Shown piece by piece: positions 16,061-24,474 of a stretch of DNA of 64,000 nucleotides. The position numbers and the translations under genes are program-made. Under the pieces are notes generated by a model. That model did no database searches. It saw only the letters and a program-made list of their open reading frames with translations, and had not been told where the DNA came from. Source of the DNA: Ferrimicrobium sp. (GTDB lineage: Bacteria; Actinomycetota; Acidimicrobiia; Acidimicrobiales; Acidimicrobiaceae); the NCBI GenBank assembly GCA_022690815.1, contig JALCZJ010000011.1, forward strand, positions 1 to 64,000. The letters are read 5' to 3'. Within the stretch, counting starts at the first letter, position 1. The number at the start of each line of letters is the position of its first letter.

Positions 16061-17677
16061 ATGTTCAGACACGACCGCATTGTGAGCCTGCGCTCTCTTG
16101 CCATCAGCATCATTCTCGCACTGGCCTTCATCGTGGTCCCGTCGTATGCTCACATTACCCAGCGGTCTCTCCCCGCATCGCATCTCGCAAGTGCCAACGC
16201 GGGATATCTCCTTGCGGGCGCCGATGGTTCGGTCTATGGTTTTGGAACTGACACCTACGGCTCGACCTATACCGACGGTTTGACAGGACTCGGAGGGGCT
16301 CACCCGCTGGCCGCCCCGATCGTGGGGATGGCTGCGACGCCGGGCGGGCAGGGGTACTGGATGGTCGGAAAGGATGGCGGCGTCTTTGACTTTGGCAACG
16401 CTGGATTTTATGGTTCGACCTATACCTATGGCATCACCGGGCTCAGTGGCGCTCACCCACTCAACGCCCCGATCGTGGGGATGGCTGCCACGCCCAATGG
16501 CAAGGGCTACTGGATGGTAGCCGCCGATGGCGGCGTCTTTGACTTTGGCAACGCTGGATTTTATGGTTCGACCTACAGCGACGGATTGACCGGACTCACT
16601 GGTGCCCATCCGCTGAACAAGCCGGTCGTTGGCATCACCTCAACCCCGGGTGGTCACGGGTACTGGATGGTAGCTGCCGATGGCGGGGTCTTTAACTTTG
16701 GGTCGGCCCCATTTCTCAACTCACTGGGGGGTCAAAGGATACCGGCACCCATTGTCGCAATGGTCATGGTCCCCCAGGTACACGGCTACGACGTCTCCAA
16801 CTACAACTGTCAGGATCTGCCCAACTCCCCACAGGGATTGATGTTCGTTGAGACCAACGGCTATCCGTTTAGCTTCGACTATGAACCTGCGACAAGTGCT
16901 GCATGCGGGACGGCGAATAACGGCATCTCTCAAGGTCTCATGGCTGCGCTGGAAATCGCTGGCAACGCCACCCAACCCTATCTCTTTCTCGGCGATAGCC
17001 CCAGCTCCTCCAACGCAAACCCAACGGTCACCGACTATGTACCGAGCGGTTGTGCTACCGATCCCCAAGATGTAGGACTTACCACAACGGGAACCTCGTT
17101 GCCAGGATGGGACTCAACTACCTGTCAATATGACGAACCTGCAAACGCCGGTGCCTTTGCGACGGCACCAGACGTTACACAAGGCTGTCAACTCTACGTC
17201 AACGCGGGCCACTCGTGTGCGCAACCGGGGCCCAACTTCAACTTCGGATGGCAACAGGCCATCTTTGGATTTGATACGGCGACGGTAAATGCCGACGCAG
17301 CCAACCTTCCAAACATCGTGCACAACACCTGGTGGCTTGATGTCGAGACCTCTGGAAGTTGGACAGGCGATGGTGCCGGCAACTACGATGCCATCCTCGG
17401 CTCCATCGCCGCGCTGGAATCGCTCGGTGCCTCCAGCGTTGGGATCTACTCGACCAACTACCAATGGTCACAGGTCACCGCTGGAGCCCCTAACGGCGCA
17501 GCACTGCCCACCAACACTGCACTCTGGATACCTGATCCGGGTGCGAATCCAACCGCAGTTTGCCAGGGAGCGGCTGGGGTTAGCTACCTACCCTTTGGCG
17601 GCGGAGCCATTCACTACGTCCAATATGGCGTGACCGACCAGTTTGGTGGAGCCATCGATACCGATCAGAGCTGCTAA
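16061..17677 (+). CDS. secreted repeat protein with GH25-like C-terminal domain
   Basis: 538 residues from the ATG at 16061 (GGGGGT at 16052-16057). Residues 1-30 form a signal peptide (short basic start, then SLAISIILALAFIVVPSYA). Four tandem units of 50-51 residues follow at about 49-242, each starting YWMVAADGGVFDFG or a variant. They resemble the beta-propeller-like repeats common in acidimicrobial exported proteins. Residues about 243-538 begin HGYDVSNYNC and contain WWLDVET and GIYSTNYQWSQ, which resemble the strand-end acids of GH25-type lysozymes. About ten cysteines suggest disulfides outside the cell. Cell-wall binding or muralytic activity is an inference. The stop overlaps the convergent VWA gene by 3 bp. 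Confidence 0.8.
   Translation: MFRHDRIVSLRSLAISIILALAFIVVPSYAHITQRSLPASHLASANAGYLLAGADGSVYGFGTDTYGSTYTDGLTGLGGAHPLAAPIVGMAATPGGQGYWMVGKDGGVFDFGNAGFYGSTYTYGITGLSGAHPLNAPIVGMAATPNGKGYWMVAADGGVFDFGNAGFYGSTYSDGLTGLTGAHPLNKPVVGITSTPGGHGYWMVAADGGVFNFGSAPFLNSLGGQRIPAPIVAMVMVPQVHGYDVSNYNCQDLPNSPQGLMFVETNGYPFSFDYEPATSAACGTANNGISQGLMAALEIAGNATQPYLFLGDSPSSSNANPTVTDYVPSGCATDPQDVGLTTTGTSLPGWDSTTCQYDEPANAGAFATAPDVTQGCQLYVNAGHSCAQPGPNFNFGWQQAIFGFDTATVNADAANLPNIVHNTWWLDVETSGSWTGDGAGNYDAILGSIAALESLGASSVGIYSTNYQWSQVTAGAPNGAALPTNTALWIPDPGANPTAVCQGAAGVSYLPFGGGAIHYVQYGVTDQFGGAIDTDQSC
16205..16786 (+). repeat. four tandem 150-153-bp coding repeats
   Basis: Units start at 16205, 16355, 16508 and 16661. Units 2 and 3 share almost identical DNA for about 50 bases (GATGGCGGCGTCTTTGACTT and onward, near 16373 and 16526), including synonymous positions. 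This points to recent duplication or gene conversion. Unit 4 is shorter and more diverged. Confidence 0.85.
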
Positions 17678-19011
17678 AGGACCTGTTCGACGAAGTGTTC
17701 GAGCTGGCGAAGTGTTCGGCATTCGACCACGGCGCGACACCAGGGTGCGTAACTGGCTAACGCCGAGTCACCGGTATCCCAATACCCACGAGGCTCTGGA
17801 TTCAACCAGTAAGTAGCCCTGGCCCGCTCAGCAAAACTGCGAAAATGCTGCTGCTCAGGATCATGGTAATTAGACCGTGCATCGCCACAGATGATCAAGG
17901 TCGTCGTGGCCGAGATCGAACTCCCATAGCGCTCATCGAAATGACGAAAGGTGGCTCCGTAGTCCGAATGCCCGACGAGCCCCACCACTTTGGCCGACTG
18001 AGCAACACTGCGGAGTGCAGCCTCGATATCTTGGTTGTCACCAAGGAGCTCGGTCACCTCATCGATCTCGTCAATGAAGGCGAAACTGCGCAGCTTTCGC
18101 AGTTCGTGTGCGAGAGCATACAACAGCTGCATCGTGAATCGAGCAAAGGAGGCAACCGACCCGGAGACGTCGGCAAGCAGGACGACCTCTGGCCGCATCG
18201 GACGATCCTCACGGGTGATGGGCGAAAGGGGTACGCCACCGGTCGAAAGCGAGTGGCGAATCGTCGCCCGAAAATCCAGTCGGCCGGCGTTCTTGGAGCG
18301 ATGTCGCCGCTCTAGCTTGGCCGTCAGTTTAACAGCCAACGGCGTGATGATGCGGCGCAGTTCGCGCAGCTCTTCGCGTGAGGCATGCATAATCTCTGCG
18401 TCCTCCGCCAGATGCAGCCCAAGGGTCCTTGCGACCTCGGTCGCTCCACGGGCCTCGACAATGCGAGCGAGCACCTCACGGTCGATGGTGGCAGCGAGTT
18501 CGCCAAGGCGTCGGTTCACCTGGTAGTCAGGATCGTCGAAGGCCGACGCCGGTTCGCCCTCGGCCTGGGTTGCGAGCCCTGCGAGCAATTCAAAGCGCAG
18601 TCGATCCAAGTCCAACGCACGACTCGTGCGATAGGCGTAGTACACCCCAGACACCGGGCGCTCTGGTGACACCCCGCCAAATCGATCGACCGCTTGACCT
18701 ACCAGTTCACTGAGTCGATCCCACCGTTCGTTCAGGAGTGCATCCCGGATCGCATCGAAGAGCTCATCCTCTTCGACCGATGGATCCTGATGAGCGCCTG
18801 CAACGAAGAACACATCGAAGAGACGATAAAAGATCGTTAGCGACGACGGGTCCTTGATAAGGGTAACCGCAAGCGCCGCACGCACGCTCACGCGATCGAG
18901 CAGGTCGATGACCGACAAGGCCGCTGCGGCATCAATCACCGACGACGGGCTCACGCTCACGCCAGCCGCCCGTAGGGCGGTCACGAAATCAAGCAGCGTC
19001 GCTAGCAGCAT
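17674..19011 (-). CDS. VWA domain protein, CoxE-like
   Basis: 445 residues. The C-terminal half is a von Willebrand factor A domain with the metal-binding site DVSGSVASF near residue 280 and further acidic positions (FIDEIDEVTELL). The N-terminal half is helical and acidic, as in CoxE-type partners of MoxR ATPases. It lies 1 bp downstream of the MoxR gene and is surely cotranscribed with it. Such pairs insert metal cofactors or remodel specific targets. CoxD/CoxE activate CO dehydrogenase, but no coxSML genes lie in the window, so the target is unknown. Confidence 0.85.
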   Translation of the reverse strand: MLLATLLDFVTALRAAGVSVSPSSVIDAAAALSVIDLLDRVSVRAALAVTLIKDPSSLTIFYRLFDVFFVAGAHQDPSVEEDELFDAIRDALLNERWDRLSELVGQAVDRFGGVSPERPVSGVYYAYRTSRALDLDRLRFELLAGLATQAEGEPASAFDDPDYQVNRRLGELAATIDREVLARIVEARGATEVARTLGLHLAEDAEIMHASREELRELRRIITPLAVKLTAKLERRHRSKNAGRLDFRATIRHSLSTGGVPLSPITREDRPMRPEVVLLADVSGSVASFARFTMQLLYALAHELRKLRSFAFIDEIDEVTELLGDNQDIEAALRSVAQSAKVVGLVGHSDYGATFRHFDERYGSSISATTTLIICGDARSNYHDPEQQHFRSFAERARATYWLNPEPRGYWDTGDSALASYAPWCRAVVECRTLRQLEHFVEQVL

Positions 19012-19012
19012 C

Positions 19013-19864
19013 TCAAACCCGAGGAAGCAGTTCCTTGAGGGCCCGCTCGATGTCCGAACGGTTCTTCAACAAGATCGGTAGCGTGGAGGCAACAACGTCA
19101 TCATTAAGCGAGGACACCGAAAGGGCCAGCAACGATCGGGCCCAATCGAGCGTCTCTGCAATCGAAGGGATCTTCTTCAGATCCATCGAGCGCAGCCGGG
19201 CGACTACCTCGACAAGACGAGCCGCCAACTCGTCATCGATCTCGGGGAGCGCCGCGCTCACGATGGCGCGTTCGCGCTCTTGGCTGGGGTAGTCCAAGTA
19301 CAGGTAAAGTGCCCGTCGCTTGAGGGCCTCTGAGAGTTCTCGCATGCCATTGGAGGTCAAGATGACCACCGGCTTAGACGTTGCCTGCACCGTCCCCAAC
19401 TCTGGAATGGTAACTTGGAACTCCGCCAGCACCTCTAGCAACAGCGCTTCGGTCTCGACCTCCAGCCGATCCACCTCGTCGATGAGAAGAATCTTTTCGC
19501 CACCACCCCGAAGGGCCGCGAGCAACGGTCGCTCCAATAAGTAGTCGGCTGAAAAAATCGATGAGACCTCTTGATCTGCGCTGCCCTGGAGGGCCAGCAG
19601 TTGCTTGCGATAGTCCCACTCGTAGAGAGCGCGCGACTCATCAAGACCTTCGTAGCACTGAAGCCTCACCATCTCCAACGCAAAAGCCCTCGCGAGTGCC
19701 TTCGCTAGCTCGGTCTTGCCAGTTCCAGCGGGTCCCTCCACCAGAATTGGCTTCTCAAGCTTGGTTGCCAGAAAAACAGTGGTGGTGATCTCGGTACTGG
19801 GAAGGTAGCCAACCCGACTAAGCGCCTGGTCGACCTCGTCTTGATTTTGTAGGAACAACACCAC
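19013..19864 (-). CDS. MoxR-family AAA ATPase
   Basis: 283 residues, the usual size of MoxR ATPases. The Walker A motif GPAGTGKTELAKALA is near residue 39, Walker B is ILLIDEVDRLE near 122, and a sensor region VILTSNGMRELSEALKRRAL follows. Together with the adjacent VWA protein it should form a chaperone pair acting on a cofactor-dependent enzyme. It starts 6 bp after proA, so it is probably the distal part of the obgE-proB-proA transcript. Three consecutive GTG/GTG/TTG codons after GGAG leave the precise start open. Confidence 0.88.
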   Translation of the reverse strand: MVLFLQNQDEVDQALSRVGYLPSTEITTTVFLATKLEKPILVEGPAGTGKTELAKALARAFALEMVRLQCYEGLDESRALYEWDYRKQLLALQGSADQEVSSIFSADYLLERPLLAALRGGGEKILLIDEVDRLEVETEALLLEVLAEFQVTIPELGTVQATSKPVVILTSNGMRELSEALKRRALYLYLDYPSQERERAIVSAALPEIDDELAARLVEVVARLRSMDLKKIPSIAETLDWARSLLALSVSSLNDDVVASTLPILLKNRSDIERALKELLPRV

Positions 19865-19870
19865 TCCAGG

Positions 19871-21169
19871 TTAGTGACGAGTCTGGCCCTCTCCTTCGAT
19901 GAGGATCTTCGTGGTGGTAAGCTGCGCAGCTCCCATCGGACCACGGGCATGGAGCTTCTGGGTACTGATGCCGATCTCGGCGCCCATCCCGAGTTGACCT
20001 CCATCAACGAAACGTGTGGAGGCATTCACCAGTACGCTGGCGGCATCGACCTCTCGCTCAAAGCGCTGTGCATGAGCAAAACTATTGGTGATGATAGCCT
20101 CAGAGTGGCCCGAGCTAAAGTGTCTGATGTGATCGATCGCCTGATCTAGGTCGTCAACCACCCTGACCGCCAAAATAAGATCTAAGAATTCGCGAGCATA
20201 ATCGTCCTCAGTGGCCACGTGGGCTCGCGGACAAAGCGCTCGCGTTTGCTCATCCCCTCGAAGTTCAACGTTGGCGAGGGCAACATCCAAACGGGGTAAG
20301 AGGGCCCTGGCGACCGCGCGATGGATGAGCAACGTCTCCATCGCATTGCAAACACCTGGGCGTTGTAGCTTTGCGTTCTCGATAATTGCCACCGCCATCG
20401 CAAGATCAGCGCTCTCATCGACATAGACATGGCAGTTACCGTCGCCATCGATGATGGTGGGAACACTGGCATAGGTGCGAACCGTGTTGATCAGCTCCGG
20501 CCCTCCTCTTGGGATCAGTACGTCCATAGCGGAGCCGAGCTGCATGAAGGCGATGGCGCTCTCCCGAGTCGTCTGGCTCACCATAGCCACCAGATCCTGG
20601 GGCATGCCAACCTCGCCAATCGCCCCTCGAAGCGCGTCGACGATAGCTCGATTGGAGTGCACTGCGAGCGAAGATCCTCGCAAGACAATGGCGTTACCGG
20701 CATAGAGCGCGAGCGCAGCCGCATCAGAGGTGACATTCGGACGATTCTCATAGATCACCCCGACAACCCCTAACGGGACCCGAACACGACGCACGCGCAA
20801 CCCGTTGTCCAACACCCAACCATCGACGACCGCACCAACGACGTCGGGTTGGTGTGCTACCGATCGAATCGAGGCTGCCATCGCCCCAAGACGCGACTCG
20901 TCCAGTGTAAGGCGATCACGCTGGGCACTGGTGAGCGCGTTAGCCTCGGCAAGATCTTGCTGGTTGGCGGCCAGGATCGCGTCACGATTCGCCTCGATAC
21001 CGACAGCCATCGCCTCCAAGAGTCGTTGTCGCATGGCTCCGGTGCTCGTCGCCAGCGTCCGTTGGGCTTGGCGTGCGCGCTCAGCAAGCACCCTTAAGGC
21101 CTCGACGATGCCCTCATCCACTACAACCTGGGGAGTGACCATCTCATCAGCGTAGAGGCCCCGAAGCAT
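19871..21169 (-). CDS. proA: gamma-glutamyl phosphate reductase
   Basis: Second step of proline synthesis: NADPH-dependent reduction of glutamyl-5-phosphate to the semialdehyde. 432 residues with the aldehyde-dehydrogenase-like fold; visible blocks are GVIYENRPNVTSDAAALALYAGNAIVLRG, VPTIIDGDGNCHVYVD (substrate region), and the catalytic cysteine in RPGVCNAMETLL near residue 256. The reading frame overlaps the end of proB by 23 bp. An internal ATG at 21142 would make the two genes almost adjacent and is an equally possible start. Operon with proB and obgE. Confidence 0.94.
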   Translation of the reverse strand: MLRGLYADEMVTPQVVVDEGIVEALRVLAERARQAQRTLATSTGAMRQRLLEAMAVGIEANRDAILAANQQDLAEANALTSAQRDRLTLDESRLGAMAASIRSVAHQPDVVGAVVDGWVLDNGLRVRRVRVPLGVVGVIYENRPNVTSDAAALALYAGNAIVLRGSSLAVHSNRAIVDALRGAIGEVGMPQDLVAMVSQTTRESAIAFMQLGSAMDVLIPRGGPELINTVRTYASVPTIIDGDGNCHVYVDESADLAMAVAIIENAKLQRPGVCNAMETLLIHRAVARALLPRLDVALANVELRGDEQTRALCPRAHVATEDDYAREFLDLILAVRVVDDLDQAIDHIRHFSSGHSEAIITNSFAHAQRFEREVDAASVLVNASTRFVDGGQLGMGAEIGISTQKLHARGPMGAAQLTTTKILIEGEGQTRH

Positions 21170-22238
21170 CGTCGGCGACGACGGGTGTCAGGAGGGCCAG
21201 ATCATCACGATGTACCACAATCGAGTGAGTGCCGAGAATCGCCGTAGAATCGAGTCGGCTCAGACCACGAGCGAAGATCTCCCCGTTGGCCGTTACGATC
21301 TCCACGCTCGCACCAGACATGAACCGACCCTCGACCTCTCGAACACCGACCGCCAGCAGCGAAGCTGTGCCAGAACGCAAGGCGCGCTGGGCCCCCTCGT
21401 CGATCACCAGCCTGCCCTCGGGATCGGTGGCATAAGCGATCCAAAGACGTCGTGCTGACTCACGCACACCGAGTGCAGGAATCAACGTCGAAGGATATGG
21501 ACGTCCCATGACCGCGTCCTCGATCACCGCCTCCGTCTCGGCAGATGCGATCAGACAGGTGACTCCCGAACGCGCAGCGATGCTGGCAGCGGCCAGCTTC
21601 GAGGACATGCCACCGCTCCCACGGCCTGAAATCGACCCCTCGGCTTGGACGGTTCCAATTTGGTCAACCTCGAGCCGTTCCACGAGACGCGCACCCCGAA
21701 CAAGGCGTGGATCGGCATCGTAGACGCCGGGTAGATCGGTCAACAACAATAAGAGATCGGCATGGACCAGATGTGCAACCAATGCAGCAAGTCGATCGTT
21801 ATCGCCAAAGCGAATCTCCTCATTGGCTATTGCGTCATTTTCGTTGATCACCGGAACGACGTTGAAGCTGAGCAACGCATTCAGCGTTGATCGAGCATGC
21901 AAATATTGCCGTCGATCACCGAAGTCCTGCGGTGCAAGGAGTATCTGACCGATCCGGATGTCGTGGGCTCCAAAGAGAGTGGACAACTGGCCAAGCAGTT
22001 CGATCTGTCCAAGGGCGCTCAGCGCCTGGAGCATCGAAGCCTCGCTCGGCCGAGGGATCTCGAGGCGACGCACACCGAGGGCGATCGCCCCCGAGACCAC
22101 CAAGACGACCTCTACCCCACTACGGCGCACCGAGTCGATGCCTCGCACCAACGCGGTGGCGACATCAGTACGGAACTCACCGGAATCGGTGGTCAGCGAG
22201 GTCGTGCCGACCTTCACCACCAACCGGCCAATTGGCAT
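21147..22238 (-). CDS. proB: glutamate 5-kinase
   Basis: First step of proline synthesis, phosphorylating glutamate. 363 residues: an amino-acid-kinase domain at about 5-250 (VVKVGTTSLT, VSSGAI-type VVSGAIALGV, NENDAIANEEIRFGDND, GSGGMSSKLAAA) and a C-terminal PUA domain at about 275-355. The start ATG shares a base with the obgE stop (TGATG) and uses GAGGAC within the obgE end as its ribosome site, so translation is coupled. Feedback control by proline is a family property. Confidence 0.95.
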   Translation of the reverse strand: MPIGRLVVKVGTTSLTTDSGEFRTDVATALVRGIDSVRRSGVEVVLVVSGAIALGVRRLEIPRPSEASMLQALSALGQIELLGQLSTLFGAHDIRIGQILLAPQDFGDRRQYLHARSTLNALLSFNVVPVINENDAIANEEIRFGDNDRLAALVAHLVHADLLLLLTDLPGVYDADPRLVRGARLVERLEVDQIGTVQAEGSISGRGSGGMSSKLAAASIAARSGVTCLIASAETEAVIEDAVMGRPYPSTLIPALGVRESARRLWIAYATDPEGRLVIDEGAQRALRSGTASLLAVGVREVEGRFMSGASVEIVTANGEIFARGLSRLDSTAILGTHSIVVHRDDLALLTPVVADDASGPLR

Positions 22239-23518
22239 CAGTCCTCCTCGAAGGTGAACTCAAAGCTACCGACTGTGACCAAATCGCCCTCTCGACATCC
22301 CAGACGCCGTAGCATGCGAAACACGCCCATCCGCTCGAGTCGGGTATGAACAATCGCCAGAGCATCGGCCTGACCAAGGTCGCTCAACCCAACGGCGTGG
22401 AGAGCATCACGTCCTTGCACTACAAAACTGGAATCCCCCGTGCGTTCCACCTGAACCTCAAAATTTGGGCGAGGGCGATAGATCGTTCGCTCGACGGCCC
22501 TTGGCTGCGCGGCTCGAGCCGAGTCCACGATCCTGGCGAAACCGTAAATGACCGACGCCATGTGACGACGATCGACGTTGGAAACGACGCCAACCAGCGG
22601 TACGGCGAAGTGCTCACCAACGCGTGACATCCGCGCTCTTGCCTCATCCTCATCTTCAACAAGATCAAGTCTGGTGCCAACCAATACCCTTGGCCGATCA
22701 CCCAGCGACTCCTGGTAGTTGGTCAACTCATGAAGAAGCTGTGCGACCTGCTCCGCCATCTGGGCTTCATCCAGATCAGCGGGCACCACGAGTGCCAAAG
22801 CGACGGCTCGCTCAACGTGTCGCAAGAACGCATGTCCCAGCCCGCGCCCCTCGCTTGCACCCGCGATCAACCCCGGGATGTCAGCGACGATGTACTCCGT
22901 CGCATCGGTTGGACGCACGACCCCAAGATTCGGCACTAACGTTGTGAAGGCATAATCGGCGATCTTTGGACGAGCACGGGAGATATTAGCGATAAGGGAA
23001 GATTTGCCGACATTGGGCTCGCCGATCAGACAGATGTCGGCTTTGAGTTTGAGCTCTAGATTAAACCAGTACTCCTCCCCGACCTCGCCCTGCTCGGCAA
23101 AGCCTGGAGCACGCCGTCGATTCGACAAAAAGCGAGCGTTCCCCGCCCCTCCCCGCCCTCCACGAGCCACCACGACCGAGGCACCTGGCTCCGCGAGGTC
23201 AGCGACCAACGTTCCATCGAAATCCCGTACCACCGTCCCCAGCGGTACCCCAACGACTTGATCACGTCCACCAGCGCCATGCATCTTCTTACCCTGGCCA
23301 TGAGCACCGTCGCCACCGCGTCGAAAGGGTTGGTCTCGGAATACGATCAGCGAGGCAAATTGCGGGTCGACCGTCAGAATCACATCGCCACCCTTGCCAC
23401 CGTCGCCACCGTCGGGCCCCCCACGATCCACGTGAGCTTCTCGCCGAAAAGAGACTGCCCCCGCTCCTCCGTTACCAGCCTTCACATGGATTTGGGCAGC
23501 ATCTACAAACTCAGCCAT
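22238..23518 (-). CDS. obgE: Obg-family GTPase, 50S assembly and stringent response
   Basis: 426 residues with the three canonical parts: the glycine-rich Obg fold at 1-158 (AGNGGAGAVSFRREA, GGDGGKGGDVIL), the G domain at about 159-330 (P-loop GEPNVGKSSLI, DIPGLI, GTRLDLVE), and the OCT domain to the C terminus. It associates with the large ribosomal subunit and binds ppGpp. GAGGTAAC precedes the ATG. Unlike the tight rpmA-obgE spacing common elsewhere, about 400 bp separate it from rpmA, with a strong terminator 21 bp before its start. Its expression must therefore depend on read-through or antitermination. Confidence 0.95.
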   Translation of the reverse strand: MAEFVDAAQIHVKAGNGGAGAVSFRREAHVDRGGPDGGDGGKGGDVILTVDPQFASLIVFRDQPFRRGGDGAHGQGKKMHGAGGRDQVVGVPLGTVVRDFDGTLVADLAEPGASVVVARGGRGGAGNARFLSNRRRAPGFAEQGEVGEEYWFNLELKLKADICLIGEPNVGKSSLIANISRARPKIADYAFTTLVPNLGVVRPTDATEYIVADIPGLIAGASEGRGLGHAFLRHVERAVALALVVPADLDEAQMAEQVAQLLHELTNYQESLGDRPRVLVGTRLDLVEDEDEARARMSRVGEHFAVPLVGVVSNVDRRHMASVIYGFARIVDSARAAQPRAVERTIYRPRPNFEVQVERTGDSSFVVQGRDALHAVGLSDLGQADALAIVHTRLERMGVFRMLRRLGCREGDLVTVGSFEFTFEED

Positions 23519-23918
23519 CGTTACCTCGTCACAAACAGAAAAAAGGCGGAGTCAAAGACCCCACCTTCTCAATTTACTGGTCTTTCTCTGGCTTGGCGTT
23601 CCAAGCTACGCCTTCCGGACTGGCCGATCACCACCAACAGCGGCGACCACGCCCTGTCAGTGCAATGCCGTCTGCTGCGCCATCAACCGTCCTTAGCGTC
23701 CCCGACTGGCGTCAGACACGCTCCGCCGCCTACCTTAAGGTTGTGATCAACCCCGAGGGCGGTCACGAGCTTTACGCCCACGTCGCCCAGTGCGGAGTTA
23801 TCCTCGTCAATGACCGACCGTTGGCCTCGAGAGAGTATCGTAGCTGGGATAATCTCGGGAGACACCCCTAGCTAGGACAACGCTCGCGACCGACAGGCCC
23901 CAAGCGTGACCACACAAA
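23519..23918 (-). promoter_or_regulatory. long untranslated region before obgE, candidate attenuator leader
   Basis: 400 bp without a convincing gene on the strand of rpmA and obgE. It ends in an intrinsic terminator (23539-23565). The segment AAAGACC on the minus strand (plus coordinates 23579-23585) is exactly complementary to GGTCTTT in the terminator arm and loop (23554-23560). The two pairings exclude each other, as in transcription attenuators. A further hairpin, GCTTGG-AACG-CCAAGC on the minus strand, lies at about 23592-23608. A 60-codon frame at 23683-23865 (GTG start) lacks a good ribosome site. Known actinobacterial RNAs (4.5S, tmRNA, RNase P, 6C) were not recognised. Function is inferred. 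Confidence 0.45.
23539..23565 (-). terminator. intrinsic terminator upstream of obgE
   Basis: Reading the minus strand, GGTGGGGTC and GACTCCGCC pair over nine positions (two G-T pairs) around a TTT loop and are followed directly by six T. It stops transcription coming from rplU-rpmA or from a promoter within the 400-bp region, 21 bp before the obgE start codon. Confidence 0.8.
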
Positions 23919-24191
23919 TCAGTTTGCGGGTGAGTCATCCTCACGAGGCACCACCGACACCACCTTGCGTCCTCGATGCACTCCATAGACGACCTGCCCG
24001 AAGTCCTTAGCGAAGAGGGTATCGTCACTGCCGCGTCCCACGTTGGTGCCTGGATAAAACTTCGTGCCACGTTGGCGCACCAGGATGGAACCGGCTTGGA
24101 CCGTCTGGCCGCCGTATACCTTTACACCCAGGCGCTGCGCGTTAGAATCGCGACCGTTCTTCGTCGAACCGCCACCCTTAGTCTTTGACAT
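23919..24191 (-). CDS. rpmA: 50S ribosomal protein L27
   Basis: 90 residues with the full family pattern: [20 protein letters not shown] at the N terminus, then [21 protein letters not shown] and [12 protein letters not shown]. It contributes to the peptidyl-transferase region. The N-terminal tail begins with [13 protein letters not shown], where many actinobacterial homologues have MAHKKGASS. It is not of the cleaved Firmicutes type. The ribosome site GAGGAA precedes the ATG. It lies 283 bp after rplU, an unusually large gap for this gene pair. Confidence 0.97.
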   Translation of the reverse strand: MSKTKGGGSTKNGRDSNAQRLGVKVYGGQTVQAGSILVRQRGTKFYPGTNVGRGSDDTLFAKDFGQVVYGVHRGRKVVSVVPREDDSPAN

Positions 24192-24474
24192 ACGTTCCTC
24201 ACTTCCTAAAACACTACAGAGAATAGCACCTGCGCGAACCGCGGGCTTGGCTCACGCTCGCCTCGCCACACGCATTCCTAGCGATGTCGATCTCGCTCCC
24301 GATGCTGATTCCCCCAGCGATATCGCTGAGCCGCTCGAACCTACCTATGCCCAAGGATCTGCTTACAATGATTCGCTCACAGCAAGTAACCGGCTGACCA
24401 CCTGTCGTTAGGTCAGGGCCGATCGAGCAGTTGCGACGATGACGCTCAACCTCAATGGGCGTCCATCACCATGG
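24192..24474. other. spacer between rplU and rpmA
   Basis: 283 bp separating two genes that are nearly adjacent in most bacteria. No reading frame of convincing quality was seen on the minus strand. A TATTCT box about 40 bp before rpmA could belong to an internal promoter, but no matching -35 box was found. Confidence 0.3.

Noticed and set aside
23590-23640. CCAGTCCGGAAGG on the minus strand as part of a 4.5S (SRP) RNA
   Set aside because: It resembles the SRP motif GGTCCGGAAGGAAGCAGCC only in part; the flanking helix and the second conserved strand are missing.
22624-23754. Plus-strand frames opposite obgE, rich in Pro/Arg/Ser
   Set aside because: They are antisense reflections of the codon usage of obgE; no start signals.
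23683-23865. 60-codon GTG frame in the obgE leader as a leader peptide
   Set aside because: The only AGGGG abuts the GTG, composition gives no control codons (no run of one amino acid), and it ends well before the terminator. Kept only as a note in the leader entry.
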